Source: Candidatus Gastranaerophilales bacterium
GTDB taxonomy: Bacteria; Cyanobacteriota; Vampirovibrionia; Gastranaerophilales; JANQFW01
DNA: 59,780 nt
Assembly (NCBI GenBank): GCA_028277625.1
Contig: JANQFW010000098.1
Location: forward strand, 1 to 59,780
Direction of reading: 5' to 3'
Both the position numbers and the translations under genes were made by a program. Under the pieces are notes generated by a model. That model was not told the origin of the DNA and made no database searches. It saw only the letters and a program-made list of their open reading frames with translations. Positions 27,386-35,973 of this stretch are shown one piece after another (within the stretch, counting starts at the first letter, position 1; every line of letters begins with the position of its first letter).

Positions 27386-28543
27386 TTATAATCCTAAAAT
27401 TGAAAAATCTATATCTTTACTAAATTTATCAGCGTATTCAATCATTTTATGCCGTTGATTATCTGTTAACAGTTTACCCCCACGACCTTTTATGCCTTTA
27501 TTAAAGTGTATCTTGGGATCTTTCTTTTTATAGATGTTCACCTTTTCAATAGCACACTGTATGTCACCTTGTGACTTGTCTAAGCCATAATAATCACAAA
27601 TTTTTCCCAATGTATCTGCCGTATTATCTACCAAGTCATCATAAGTAATAAACATCACGTCAAGCCCATGCTCTTGTTTTGCCTTATACCACGAAATATA
27701 CAACTGCAACATGCCAGCATAGCTATATTTTACAAGAAAATCAAATTGCTCTTCTTCATCCATAGAGTTCATATCAATTTCTTTATGAATGCGACAGTTG
27801 AATTTATCTATATTTTTAAGCGCATAATCTCTCATGCTAGGTAAGCTATCGAATATATTTCTGGTTAAAAGTACTGTTTTTAAATTAAATGTTTTAATTA
27901 TTTCAATATTATAATCCGAAGCCGAATGATGCCAAGCATCTATAACTAAATTTTTATGATATAAGTCCACCAGCTCAGGATAATAAAAATTATTTGTCGG
28001 ATAATGAGGCATTATAAAAGAATCATTTAAGTTAGTTTTTTCAAAACCTGTTAAAGCAGTCATTAATTCCAATAAGAACCCTGTCCCGGACTTAGGTATA
28101 GAGTTTAACAACAAATGCTTACCCTGCTTAAAGTTAGCTTTTTTATATTCAAAAGCAGCTTCAATAATGGCAGGTGCCGGTTTATTTATATATTTAGAAT
28201 TTAAAAGAGACAATACTGCCGCATCTTTTAAATTGCAATAAACATTATAGTCAATGCACTTGTAATTAGTAATATTTTTTTCCTGTAGAGTTTTTTCTAT
28301 TTCTTTAGAATAAGCAGAACTAACCAAAATCAAATCATATTCTATATCTTGTAAAAGAAACTCATCTATACTATAAACTTTTGTGTTATTTAGCTCTCCA
28401 CTGTTAAAGCTATCTAAAAAGCAGACTATTTCAAGATCTTTTCTAAATATGTTTACAAAATTTTTAACAATAACGCCGGTTTCTCCAGAGCCGTAAATAC
28501 AAACTTTAAAGTTTTTAGGAATCTCCTGCGTAACTAATTTCAT
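27386..28543 (-). CDS. Sulfotransferase with N-terminal Rossmann-like domain
   Basis: A 385-residue two-part protein. Residues about 10-100 look like a nucleotide-binding Rossmann fold (IYGSGETG at 17-23). Residues about 140-385 are a PAPS-dependent sulfotransferase: the 5'-phosphosulfate loop is PKSGTG at 150-155 and the 3'-phosphate site is LTRNIFDSLPSMRDY (about 228-243). The C-terminal KGIKGRGG near residue 350 fits the PAPS-binding loop. It probably sulfates a glycan, lipid or protein; acceptor unknown. It appears intact and is followed closely by cysQ. Confidence 0.85.
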   Translation of the reverse strand: MKLVTQEIPKNFKVCIYGSGETGVIVKNFVNIFRKDLEIVCFLDSFNSGELNNTKVYSIDEFLLQDIEYDLILVSSAYSKEIEKTLQEKNITNYKCIDYNVYCNLKDAAVLSLLNSKYINKPAPAIIEAAFEYKKANFKQGKHLLLNSIPKSGTGFLLELMTALTGFEKTNLNDSFIMPHYPTNNFYYPELVDLYHKNLVIDAWHHSASDYNIEIIKTFNLKTVLLTRNIFDSLPSMRDYALKNIDKFNCRIHKEIDMNSMDEEEQFDFLVKYSYAGMLQLYISWYKAKQEHGLDVMFITYDDLVDNTADTLGKICDYYGLDKSQGDIQCAIEKVNIYKKKDPKIHFNKGIKGRGGKLLTDNQRHKMIEYADKFSKDIDFSILGL

Positions 28544-28571
28544 TTAGGTTTATCCTTTATTTTATATTTAA

Positions 28572-29660
28572 TCAAGTATTAGAAATAATGCTTTTAGGCA
28601 CACCAAGTAGAGAAAAGTCAATATTTTTAAATATTTTAACAGAATTAATAACCATTTCTCGTTCACCAGCAGACAACTCAACAGTATTTGAATCTATTAA
28701 TGCTTTTTTATCGCTTAGCAACGCAACAGCTTTTAAAATCTGATCCTGAGAATATTTAAGATTATAATGCGCACATATATAATTTAATACAGTATTTGGT
28801 GAGTTTGCCAAGTCCTCAACACTAATAAAACTAATATCCATATCATAAAGTTGCTTACTTCTATACCAAGCACTATAAGCTCTAAGTATTCCCTTCAGCC
28901 TATGCTCCAAAACAAAAGCCACAACTTCTTCTTCAGATAATCTTTCAACATCAAGCAAATTTATAACAGAATGTTTAGAATTTAGCTTGTTGTTAAGAAT
29001 ATAATATTTAACCTCAGCCATTGTATCAAACAAGTTTCTGGTCAAGAAAATTTGTGAAATGCCAAGCTTTTTAACTATTTGAAAATTGTACTCAATACCA
29101 GGCAAAAGCTTTGTTGGTATGATCATATTTTGATCATATAAGCTGGTTATCTCAGGATAATAAAATCTATTAGTTGGATATTCTTTACTTTTAGATGGAT
29201 CCTCAAACTGAGTTTGCTTAAAACCCGTTAACTTGGCAATCAAACTGCAAAGGTAGTCAAGCCCTGTCTCAGAGTAAGAGTTAATATGTATATGTGTACC
29301 CTGTTTTTTACAGATTAAAATATTTTCAGTTAGCTCTTTGGTACTTTTTACCAAATACACGAACTCTTTTATTAATTTCTCTTTTATTTCTGAATACTCT
29401 TCAAAGTTGCTAATTATGTATTTGATACCTTTTTGAGCAAAAAATTCTTCTTTTTGAGGGGCTTTTGCAAAAATATAAAAAGCATCAAAATTATCTTGAC
29501 TGTTATAAGAACAAAACTTTTCACAGTCAGAAAGCATGCACTCTCCTGTTACTTGGACATCCGGTCTAAACGTATGAAGCAGCTTATAGAAAAAGCAGTC
29601 TAGTTGCTCTTCATAACAAATGCATATTCTAGAATTTTGAGGTATATCAGCAAAAAGCAT
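28572..29660 (-). CDS. Degenerate sulfotransferase-like protein
   Basis: A 362-residue paralogue of the neighbour at 28543. The overall order is kept, including LTRNLFDTMAEVKYYI in the 3'-phosphate region and the C-terminal YNLKYSQDQI segment. However, the 5'-phosphosulfate loop has changed from PKSGTG to YSETGLD (residues 129-135), so the catalytic Lys is missing, and the N-terminal domain lost its GxGxxG. The KGxKGRGG loop is also gone. The frame is open, so it may be a catalytically dead paralogue with another role, or a gene in decay. Confidence 0.7.
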   Translation of the reverse strand: MLFADIPQNSRICICYEEQLDCFFYKLLHTFRPDVQVTGECMLSDCEKFCSYNSQDNFDAFYIFAKAPQKEEFFAQKGIKYIISNFEEYSEIKEKLIKEFVYLVKSTKELTENILICKKQGTHIHINSYSETGLDYLCSLIAKLTGFKQTQFEDPSKSKEYPTNRFYYPEITSLYDQNMIIPTKLLPGIEYNFQIVKKLGISQIFLTRNLFDTMAEVKYYILNNKLNSKHSVINLLDVERLSEEEVVAFVLEHRLKGILRAYSAWYRSKQLYDMDISFISVEDLANSPNTVLNYICAHYNLKYSQDQILKAVALLSDKKALIDSNTVELSAGEREMVINSVKIFKNIDFSLLGVPKSIISNT

Positions 29661-29687
29661 TGTTTCAAGTACGCTCCGATTAAAAAA

Positions 29688-29966
29688 TTATACTCCCAAT
29701 GCAGAAAAATCTAACCCTTTATAGGGCTTAAAAGTTTCAATAATTTTCTCTTTTTGTTTTTCAGTCAACATTTTATCTGCACTTCCTTTTGATTGTTTAC
29801 TATTCTCTACATTCTTAGCATTATATTCTATTTCATAATAATTGCATAATTTTTTTAATATATCAAATTTATTATCTAAAAGTCCTTCATAAGATATAAA
29901 CATAACATCTATATTATAGACCTGCTTTGCAAAATACCAGCTAAGATATAATTTGATAGAAGGCAT
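29688..29966 (-). pseudogene. Sulfotransferase C-terminal remnant
   Basis: A 92-residue stretch matches only the last third of the neighbouring sulfotransferases (IKLYLSWYFAKQVYNIDVMF, then LLDNKFDILKKLCNYYEIEY, ending LDFSALGV like IDFSILGL of the gene at 27386). The PKSGTG loop and the 3'-phosphate site are absent and a stop codon lies just before in frame. This is a truncated copy, probably left by duplication and deletion within the cluster. Confidence 0.75.
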
Positions 29967-30018
29967 CAAATTATTTCACTGAAGCAAGGAAAAACTTTCT
30001 GCGGCGTTTTTAATTCTT

Positions 30019-30855
30019 TCATTGGCTTATACCTATCATAGAAAAATCAATGCTTGTATACTTCTTAGCAATTTCAACAATCCTTTGCTTTTGCTCGCAA
30101 GATAATAAAGAATTTCCACGACCTTTAACACCTTTATTAAAATGAATTTTCTGCTCTGATTGCTTAACAGAATTTATATTCTGTATAGCTTGCCTTATAT
30201 TATTATCGCTGATATTCAGCCCATAAAATTCACAAATTTTCTGTATAGTTTCCTCAGTACAATCAACCAAATCATTGTAGTTTACAAATTTTATATCAAT
30301 ATTTTGCTTATGCTTAGCCCTATACCACCAGGCAAACAGCTTAATATTCTTATGTATTCTATCTTCTATCAAAAAATCAAATTGCTGCGATATATCCATC
30401 TTGCCAAAATCCATGTCCTTAAGCAACACATTCTGAGGCTTATCAAGGGTTTTCAACACATGGTCCCTAATACTAGGCAAAATATCAAAAATATTCCTGT
30501 ATAAAAAAACTGTCTTTAAATTAAATTTTTTAATTATCTCCAAATTATAAGGCGTAGCCTCAAAGTGCCACCCATGTATAATCAAATCCTGTTCAAACAG
30601 ATCAACAAGCTTTGGCAAATAAATATCTCTTGTCTGAACAAAAGGAAAAGCCTGATTGTTAGGAAATATTTTATTAAATCCAGTAAGCTCATGCATAATT
30701 TCAATAAGATAACCGGTTCCAGATTTTGGCAAAGTGTTTATCAACAAGTGCCTACCTTGCTCTAATGTCTTAAAGTTATAGTCAAGCTTACTTAATAATA
30801 AGTCGCTCAGACTAAGCTTAGAGTTCTCTTCAGTTAAATCTTGCAAATTTTCCAT
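30019..30855 (-). CDS. Sulfotransferase, single-domain
   Basis: A 278-residue PAPS-dependent sulfotransferase without the Rossmann-like N-terminal domain. The 5'-phosphosulfate loop is PKSGT at 43-47; the 3'-phosphate region is LYRNIFDILPSIRDHVL; KGVKGRGN near the C-terminus matches the PAPS loop of the gene at 27386. I give ATG 30855 as start; a TTG three bases upstream is also possible. The gene begins about 15 bases after the stop of the 538-residue sulfotransferase and is probably co-transcribed. Confidence 0.85.
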   Translation of the reverse strand: MENLQDLTEENSKLSLSDLLLSKLDYNFKTLEQGRHLLINTLPKSGTGYLIEIMHELTGFNKIFPNNQAFPFVQTRDIYLPKLVDLFEQDLIIHGWHFEATPYNLEIIKKFNLKTVFLYRNIFDILPSIRDHVLKTLDKPQNVLLKDMDFGKMDISQQFDFLIEDRIHKNIKLFAWWYRAKHKQNIDIKFVNYNDLVDCTEETIQKICEFYGLNISDNNIRQAIQNINSVKQSEQKIHFNKGVKGRGNSLLSCEQKQRIVEIAKKYTSIDFSMIGISQ

Positions 30856-30869
30856 CAAACAATCAAGCC

Positions 30870-32486
30870 TTAATCTTCATAACCTAGAATATCATTAATT
30901 TCTTTTGCTCCAACTTGTTCATAAACATTCTGGACACCATCGCTCCAATAGTCTCTCCAGTTAGAACGCTTACCAGTCCAAGTTTTTGTTGGTACACCTA
31001 CTGTTTCAGTTATTATTTTATCAAAATCAACATTATTTTTTTCTAATTGCAAATAATCATAAATCCCATCTAACAATTCAAGCTGCTTTTCTTTACCTAA
31101 ATCCCCATAAAGCTGCTCATAACACAAGCCTAAAACATAAGGCTGCTTAATCCACGGAATTATATTTTTTAGTGTTCTTAAATAATTTTTGCCTGTAGTT
31201 TGCATATAACAGATAATTTTTTCAGCTGGATCATCGATATTTTTAAATTTTAATACCGCAGGATTAACCAAATGCTGCTCTGACCAGCGCATGTGCGATA
31301 TTAAAGCATCTTTGATATTTCTATACATAAACAAAATCTTATAACCACTCAGAATATTATTGTACTCTTGCGAATACGGCAAGTGCACCGGAGCAAATTG
31401 ACCACTTTGCAATAAATTAACCGCCACCTCAAAAGGTATATCTAACGTGACTTTATTTAAAGGATCTTTTTTAAAATTTGTTTTCAAGCTATTTAAGTGC
31501 ACCTCAGGATGAACCACACCAATATTGGTCAATAGCTTGGTAGCAAAATAAGTTCCGCACTTAGGCAAAGATACTAAAATTGTTTTATGCTTACATCCAC
31601 TTTGCTTCGCAGAAAAACAAGGCTTATTTTCTTTTATTTCAAAAAGCTCAAGATATCTTTTAAGATAGAAGTTAAGCTCTTCATCTATATTTAAGCTTTG
31701 CACCATATTCAAATTTTTTTCTATTTTTATACTTAAAGACTTCGACCCCTGAGTGCTAAACATAGCATTTCTATTGCTCTCATTGCAAAGATCAATTTCC
31801 AAAACAGAATAATTATTTTCCGGTATATAATTAACCAAAAGTTCATACTTTCGGCTTTCTTGCGGATTTATATTTTCTTTTATATATACAAAAGAATCTT
31901 TTGGCACAATCAAACTCCCATCAGGATCTTTCCAACGGGCAACCACTGCCAACTTTAAATTATTATTTTCGACATCCCAACAAACCGGGCTGCTATTAGT
32001 CACATTGACTTTAATTTTTAAAAAAGTCTTATAATGCGCTTTAGAAACAAGTTCTATCTTTGCGCTATAGGCATCTTGCGGCAGTATGTAATCAGAAATA
32101 TTTTTATCCGATAATTTTATTTCAAAAGTTTCGCTAGCAACTTCTTCGCTTTTATTTTGATCATCTTCCACTAAAATTTGTGCTAACAACAAGTTATTAT
32201 CTATAGATTGTGGATATGGAAGCTTGACATATACTGTTTTGCTTTGCTCCGGCTCAATTTCTTCTGCAATTACAGCTTTGTATATTTGTTTTTCACTAAT
32301 TATATTATTGCAATCTTGCCAGTTAAGAGCTAAATATAAACTATAATTCTTCTCTTTATTCCATGTTAGTTTACTTTTATTAATTATTTCCAGCTCAAAC
32401 GTAATATTAGAGCTTTTAATCTTTAATGATTTTAGCTCTATCTTAGCTCCCAATAATTTTTGTAGTTTTTGCAAGCAATTTTCCAT
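30870..32486 (-). CDS. Sulfotransferase with two N-terminal beta-sandwich domains
   Basis: A 538-residue protein. Residues about 1-125 and 135-260 each read as Ig/NEW3-like beta sandwiches (alternating hydrophobic strands with Asn/Trp-rich turns). Residues about 298-538 form a sulfotransferase: PKCGT at 308-312 and the 3'-phosphate site MYRNIKDALISHMRW. It differs from the PKSGTG group of the other copies and is closer to a general sulfotransferase. No signal peptide is visible, as expected for a cytoplasmic PAPS-using enzyme; the sandwiches may bind glycan. It is the first gene of the cluster. Confidence 0.82.
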   Translation of the reverse strand: MENCLQKLQKLLGAKIELKSLKIKSSNITFELEIINKSKLTWNKEKNYSLYLALNWQDCNNIISEKQIYKAVIAEEIEPEQSKTVYVKLPYPQSIDNNLLLAQILVEDDQNKSEEVASETFEIKLSDKNISDYILPQDAYSAKIELVSKAHYKTFLKIKVNVTNSSPVCWDVENNNLKLAVVARWKDPDGSLIVPKDSFVYIKENINPQESRKYELLVNYIPENNYSVLEIDLCNESNRNAMFSTQGSKSLSIKIEKNLNMVQSLNIDEELNFYLKRYLELFEIKENKPCFSAKQSGCKHKTILVSLPKCGTYFATKLLTNIGVVHPEVHLNSLKTNFKKDPLNKVTLDIPFEVAVNLLQSGQFAPVHLPYSQEYNNILSGYKILFMYRNIKDALISHMRWSEQHLVNPAVLKFKNIDDPAEKIICYMQTTGKNYLRTLKNIIPWIKQPYVLGLCYEQLYGDLGKEKQLELLDGIYDYLQLEKNNVDFDKIITETVGVPTKTWTGKRSNWRDYWSDGVQNVYEQVGAKEINDILGYED

Positions 32487-32914
32487 TTATAGCTATCTTT
32501 TTACAACTTAAACCGGAACAAACTATTTTGAAATAATAAAAATATTTTTATTATTTATACTGCTCATCAATTCAATTTAAGATTACTCTTTTCAGATTTT
32601 AGCTTATTCTATTAGCTTTAACACGAATTTAATAAGCTGAAAAGTATTTTTGAGTTAGTGTAGCAATATAATGATTTATTTTCTCATTTTTTATATAAAT
32701 TTTCAATAAATCCAAAATATGAGATTTACAGTAAGTTTTTTTTATTAATTTTTTTCTTTTTAGTTTTAAAATTCAATAATAATAGAAAGATAAAATACTA
32801 AAATTTAGTTTAGTTTATGCTAAAATTTAACAAACAAGGACTAGGAATTCTTTAATCACCTCCAGGGATAAACGACTCAAAATCGTAAATTTCTTGAAAA
32901 AGCAGGAGTTTAAT
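32487..32914. other. AT-rich intergenic region
   Basis: The 428 bases between two divergent genes are very AT-rich. I see a probable extended -10 (TGCTAAAAT at 32818-32826) for the small gene at 32915 and no other gene or strong structure. Confidence 0.5.
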
Positions 32915-33181
32915 ATGATATCTTTTGGTTGCTGTTATGGACAAGGTGGTTTTTGGCCACATGAAGATAAAAAGCTAAAAACTATTACAAACAAGCCTAT
33001 TAAACTTTTAACAAAAGAGGATGTGGACTATTATGTTAAAAATAGAAAGCAAAAAGAACTAGAAAATAAAATCGCTATTTGGGTATTTACACCTGTTTTG
33101 ATTTTTAATTCTTTAGCATTAGCAACAGTAGGGGTTGTGGCAATAGCACTAGGCATTAAAAAGAAAATCTTAAGAAAATAG
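32915..33181 (+). CDS. Small single-span membrane protein, unknown
   Basis: An 88-residue protein from ATG 32915, chosen because AGGAG lies six bases upstream; an earlier TTG at 32894 has no site. The N-terminus holds two adjacent Cys and Gly-rich residues (SFGCCYGQGG), followed by a Lys-rich stretch. A hydrophobic helix (IWVFTPVLIFNSLALATVGV region, about residues 55-78) is followed by KKKILRK, so the C-terminus is cytoplasmic. Function unknown. Confidence 0.6.
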   Translation: MISFGCCYGQGGFWPHEDKKLKTITNKPIKLLTKEDVDYYVKNRKQKELENKIAIWVFTPVLIFNSLALATVGVVAIALGIKKKILRK

Positions 33182-33207
33182 ATTTTAAATTAACAATATC
33201 TACTTTT

Positions 33208-33230
33208 GAGTGCAGCTTAAAGCTGTACTC
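33208..33230 (+). terminator. Probable terminator after the small membrane gene
   Basis: GAGTGCAGC (33208-33216) pairs with GCTGTACTC (33222-33230) with one mismatch pair, followed by TTTG. The tail is short, so termination may be partial. Confidence 0.45.
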
Positions 33231-33257
33231 TTTGTAGTAGCTACACCCTGATATGAA

Positions 33258-35423
33258 CTAGCTATTTTTAGTATTAGATGGCGCACCAGAATTTGTTTGC
33301 TGCCTTTTCACAGACACAACATCACTAATATTTAAGATACCCTTCATTATTTTACTAAGATGATCTATATCTCGAATTTCCAACCCAATTTCTATTATTG
33401 CAAAGTCCTTACCACGGGTTTTAATAGTTGCATGCGTTATATTCGTTTTATTATCAGATATTTTACCCAAAACATCTTTAAAAACACCAAGCCTATCAAT
33501 AACTTCAACCAACACTCTCGCCGTATATATTTTATTTCTCTCAGCGATTGCCCAGCTAATTTCCATCATTCTTTCTTTTTCAACATTCATAAGACATTTG
33601 CAGTCTTCTCTATGAACACTTACACCCCTGCTGCGAGTTACAACTCCTACTATAGGTTCGCCAGGCACAGGAAAACAGCATTTAGAAATATGATATAATA
33701 AGCCTTCCAAGCCTATTATCTCTTTAGCATTTTTAGCCCTTGGTATTTTAAACGTAGGAACCTTCTGCTGCTCTTCCTCTGTCTTTACTTTGTTTAATAT
33801 TTTCTTGGTTGAAATTTCACCATAACCTAAAGCAGCCATCATATCTACTTCAGAATGATAGTTTAACTGCTTTGCAATTTCTTCAAGCTTGTTATCTTTA
33901 TAGATTTCTTCAAGCTTTGACTTTTCTATTTCATTGTCTAATATAGCTCGTCCTTGGGCAATATGCTGCTCTTTGGTATTCTTCTTAAACCATTGACGAA
34001 CCCTAGTCCGTGCCTGCGCTGTAGCAACTATATTTATCCAACCAAGCCTTGGATTGGCATTTTTGTTAGTGATAATTTCAATTATATCACCGTTTTTAAG
34101 CTTCTTATCTAATGGAACAATTCTACCGTTTACTAGCGCCCCATTACACTTATTACCAACTTCTGTATGAATTCGATAAGCAAAATCTATAGGCACAGCT
34201 CCATTTGGCAAGTCAATAACATCACCTTTTGGAGTAAACACAAATACCTGATCTGAAAATAAATCTAGCTTTACGTTATCAACGTATTCTTTAGCATCTT
34301 TAATATCTTGCTGAAATTCAATTAATTTTCTTAACCAAGAGAATTTCTTATCAGAATCATTAGCAGCATTAACAGAGCCGTTTTCTTTATACTTCCAATG
34401 TGCAGCAATACCATACTCAGCTTCTTCATGCATTTCTTGTGAGCGTATTTGAACTTCTACAGGTTTTCCCCTAGGCCCAATCACAGAAGTATGCAATGAT
34501 CTGTATAAGTTATTTTTTGGCATAGCAATATAATCTTTAAACCTTCCCGGTATTGGTTTAAATGTGCTATGTATCACGCCTAATACTTCATAACATTCTT
34601 TTTCATTATCTACGATAACTCTAACAGCAGTCACATCATACAATTCCTGAAACGATTTTTGCTGCCTTCTCATTTTACTGTAAATACTATAATAATTTTT
34701 AGCCCTACCCATTATGGTAGCGTCAATTCCTGTATTTTTTAATCCTGAATGCATTTTAGCAATAATAGCTTGTATGGTTTGATCTCTTTCCATTTTGCTT
34801 TGAGAAACCAATTGAGCAATTTCAAAATACTTCTCAGGATTAATATATCTCAATGACAAATCTTCCAGCTCAGAGCGTATCTTACCCATTCCCAATCTAT
34901 TAGCCAGCGGTGAAAATATCTCCAAGGTTTCTTGTGCTATTTCTTTTTGCTTAAGTGGTTTCATATAATTTAAAGTTCGCATATTATGAAGCCTATCAGC
35001 TAATTTTAAGAAAACCACCCTTATATCATCAGCCATTGCCAAGAACATTTTTCTAAAGTTCTCAGCCTGTCGCTCTTCTCTTGAACTAAAGCTAAACTTG
35101 CTAAGCTTAGTAACGCCATTGACAAGATTTAAAACATCATCCCCAAACTTTTCTCTAAGAGTCTCAGGAGGCGTATCAGTATCCTCTAAGATATCGTGTA
35201 ATAAAGCTGCTATAATAGTATCAGTATCAGCTTGCAAAGAAGCCAGTATACATGCCACTTCAACAGGATGAACAATATAAGGCTCTTCACTAACTCTATA
35301 TTGCCCAGAATGCAACTTTGCTGCAAAGTCATAAGCAGCTTTAATTTTATTTATGTCCTCTTCTTCTATATGATGCAATCTTAAAATTGAATCCAAATGA
35401 GAAAATAAAGCTCGGTAGTTCAT
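33258..35423 (-). CDS. rel: (p)ppGpp synthetase/hydrolase, Rel/SpoT family
   Basis: Makes and degrades the stringent-response alarmones. It has 721 residues: HD hydrolase (HPVEVACILA, then LLHDILEDT and RLHNMRT), synthetase (YDVTAVRVIV, then GRFKDYIAMPKNNLYRSLHT), TGS (VFVFTPKGDVIDLPNGAVPIDFAYRIHT near residue 390) and a C-terminal ACT domain. Both active sites keep the key motifs I can see, so it is a bifunctional Rel rather than a RelA/SpoT pair member. It stands alone on the minus strand. Confidence 0.96.
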   Translation of the reverse strand: MNYRALFSHLDSILRLHHIEEEDINKIKAAYDFAAKLHSGQYRVSEEPYIVHPVEVACILASLQADTDTIIAALLHDILEDTDTPPETLREKFGDDVLNLVNGVTKLSKFSFSSREERQAENFRKMFLAMADDIRVVFLKLADRLHNMRTLNYMKPLKQKEIAQETLEIFSPLANRLGMGKIRSELEDLSLRYINPEKYFEIAQLVSQSKMERDQTIQAIIAKMHSGLKNTGIDATIMGRAKNYYSIYSKMRRQQKSFQELYDVTAVRVIVDNEKECYEVLGVIHSTFKPIPGRFKDYIAMPKNNLYRSLHTSVIGPRGKPVEVQIRSQEMHEEAEYGIAAHWKYKENGSVNAANDSDKKFSWLRKLIEFQQDIKDAKEYVDNVKLDLFSDQVFVFTPKGDVIDLPNGAVPIDFAYRIHTEVGNKCNGALVNGRIVPLDKKLKNGDIIEIITNKNANPRLGWINIVATAQARTRVRQWFKKNTKEQHIAQGRAILDNEIEKSKLEEIYKDNKLEEIAKQLNYHSEVDMMAALGYGEISTKKILNKVKTEEEQQKVPTFKIPRAKNAKEIIGLEGLLYHISKCCFPVPGEPIVGVVTRSRGVSVHREDCKCLMNVEKERMMEISWAIAERNKIYTARVLVEVIDRLGVFKDVLGKISDNKTNITHATIKTRGKDFAIIEIGLEIRDIDHLSKIMKGILNISDVVSVKRQQTNSGAPSNTKNS

Positions 35424-35555
35424 ACGTAGTCCATTTTTAATTAATTAAAAAATATTTATTTATCAAGTTATTAAATATATTATATAATAATTAATCCTGA
35501 TAAGTGAAATTTTATTTCTACTTAGTATTACTAAAATATTAAAGTAAGTAGGTTT

Positions 35556-35858
35556 ATGAATCAAAACAGTTTAAAAATTACGAAACTAAGTGATGGAATA
35601 AAGGTTGATATAAAAGTATTACCCAATTCCTCAAAATGCGAAATTTCAGGACTTATAGATAATAGTCTAAAAATAAAGCTGAATGTTCCCCCAATTGAAG
35701 GAAAGGCTAATGAGAAATGCATAAAATTTTTATCAAAAGAGCTTAAAGTCCCAAAATCTGCTATTAGCATTACTCAAGGGGAAAAAACAAGAAACAAGAC
35801 TATTTATATAAAAGGCAATGCTGAACAATTATACAATCTGCTATTATCTTATATTTAA
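35556..35858 (+). CDS. DUF167 (YggU-type) family protein
   Basis: A 100-residue protein of the DUF167 family, recognised by VLPNSSKCEISGL, then LKIKLNVPPIEGKANEKCIKFLSKEL, KSAISITQGEKTRNKTI. It is a small alpha/beta protein, with no biochemical role I can name. The start follows TAAGTAGG. It is a single gene between rel and the DUF2339 gene. Confidence 0.85.
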   Translation: MNQNSLKITKLSDGIKVDIKVLPNSSKCEISGLIDNSLKIKLNVPPIEGKANEKCIKFLSKELKVPKSAISITQGEKTRNKTIYIKGNAEQLYNLLLSYI

Positions 35859-35929
35859 TGTTATAAAAAATAGAAATAAATTTTTATTTTATTTATGACT
35901 AATTTTATCAAAAATTTTTTATAAATATA

Positions 35930-35938
35930 TGCTAAAAT
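35930..35938 (+). promoter_or_regulatory. Extended -10 promoter for the DUF2339 gene
   Basis: TGCTAAAAT (35930-35938) lies about 35 bases before the start and matches similar boxes in front of other plus-strand genes. No clear -35 is visible. Confidence 0.45.
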
Positions 35939-35973
35939 AACGAAACGATTTAAAAATTATATAAGGAATAGTT

